Source: a virus. Taken from it: a stretch of DNA of 37,133 bases. The notes below the pieces were generated by a model. That model was given only the letters and a program-made list of their open reading frames with translations. It was not told where the DNA came from and did not search any database. Below, one piece after another: positions 36,803-37,133 of the stretch. Both the position numbers and the translations under genes were made by a program. Location: IMG/VR virus record IMGVR_UViG_3300020281_001017, positions 1-37,133 of that record; one strand, 5' to 3'. Numbering within the stretch: position 1 is the stretch's first letter; each line of letters begins with the position of its first letter.

Positions 36803-37133
36803 ATTAAATATCGCATTTCATTATTTACATAACAATCCATAACTAAGTGTATTCTATCTGTATCTGATAAATTTTCTACAGCGTGTGCCTTTCTAACATC
36901 TGTATAATAGAAATGGCCAGTCTTTAGTTTATAGTCTTGTTTAAATTTATTATCATCCCATATAGAGAATGTAACCAAATCATTTGTTCTAACTGGCATA
37001 TGTATTCTAGTTATCTGACCATCATCTATACCTAAGTCTTTATCTATCTTGTCTGTATGTTTGCCAATAACTTTACCTGCTTCTAGTTTCATAAAACGAA
37101 CTCTTTCCATTCTACAAGGTAATGTTTTAAGAA
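36796..37133 (-). CDS. Asp/Asn beta-hydroxylase-like 2OG dioxygenase (5'-truncated)
   Basis: The frame is open to the right edge: residues before the internal ATG at 37110 continue as L-K-T-L-P-C-R-M-E-R-V-R-F-M-K, which fits this family, so the true start lies beyond the window. GKVIGKHTDKIDKDLG carries H-x-D (HTD), and HAVENLSDTDRIHLVMDC carries the distal His and the Arg for 2-oxoglutarate. This is the Asp_Arg_Hydrox (aspartyl/asparaginyl beta-hydroxylase) pattern. A protein or amino-acid-containing target is expected; it is unknown here. It overlaps the GNAT gene by 7 bp. Confidence 0.8.
   Translation of the reverse strand, partial: LKTLPCRMERVRFMKLEAGKVIGKHTDKIDKDLGIDDGQITRIHMPVRTNDLVTFSIWDDNKFKQDYKLKTGHFYYTDVRKAHAVENLSDTDRIHLVMDCYVNNEMRYLIC

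Noticed and set aside
1-37133. CRISPR arrays, insertion sequences, integrase or attachment sites, rRNA and tRNA genes
   Set aside because: No regularly spaced repeats, transposase or integrase motifs, or RNA-gene cloverleaf were found on reading the window.

Overview
The window is part of the genome of a strongly AT-rich, T4-like marine myovirus. The diagnostic set is gp43 DNA polymerase, RegA, gp62, gp44, gp45, UvsX and a gp41-type helicase, together with conserved virion-type proteins of marine T4-like phages. There are no photosynthesis genes. With bS21, a CobS/CobT-like pair, Hsp20 and low GC, this suggests a heterotrophic marine host such as a SAR11-type alphaproteobacterium rather than a cyanobacterium. 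The host assignment is inference. Nearly everything is on the minus strand; only hsp20 is on the plus strand. Genes are packed with ATGA/TAATG overlaps.

Layout, left to right (transcription mostly runs right to left). Positions 1-4450 hold a truncated class 3 lipase, a small membrane protein and a run of small conserved or virion-type genes served by TATAAATA late promoters. Positions 4468-13900 hold a large 'packaged cargo' block: a Lys-rich mosaic DUF5824-type protein, a methyltransferase-like protein, a 984-aa PAP2 phosphatase / pol-beta-type nucleotidyltransferase / NMNAT-like protein, adenylate kinase, a KxDG ligase-like DUF6267-type protein and a putative PD-(D/E)XK protein. Several of these start with a short peptide resembling the T4 capsid-targeting sequence, ending in [I/L/M]-x-E. 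Positions 13889-14721 encode a DoxX-like membrane protein and a secreted pseudoazurin-like copper protein.

Positions 14731-29412 are the replication and recombination region: gp41, UvsX, a DNA methyltransferase with a coupled MTA/SAH nucleosidase, ThyX, gp43, RegA, gp62, gp44, gp45 and DUF3310. Accessory genes sit at the junctions of the replisome cassette: a TauD-like dioxygenase, a RimK-RimB fusion, a peroxiredoxin and an SCP2 protein. Positions 29541-30436 carry a winged-helix-like protein, ribosomal protein bS21 and an HExxH metallopeptidase. Positions 30539-34420 carry a MoxR/CobS-type AAA+ ATPase, a stand-alone copy of its N-terminal domain, and a CobT-like metallopeptidase-VWA protein. 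A duplicated intergenic module lies upstream of both large genes. The right end (35096-37133) has a small membrane protein, a second DNA methyltransferase of the same family, a GNAT and a 5'-truncated Asp/Asn beta-hydroxylase-like protein.

Two promoter classes are visible. T4-late-like TATAAATA boxes lie before virion-type genes and a few others. Sigma70-like TTGACT-17-TATAAT promoters lie before gp43 and the metallopeptidase/bS21 operon, with a related one before uvsX. The most interesting hypothesis is a set of enzymes addressed to the capsid interior and delivered with the DNA, acting on nucleotides, nucleic acid ends and possibly NAD or ribosomes.
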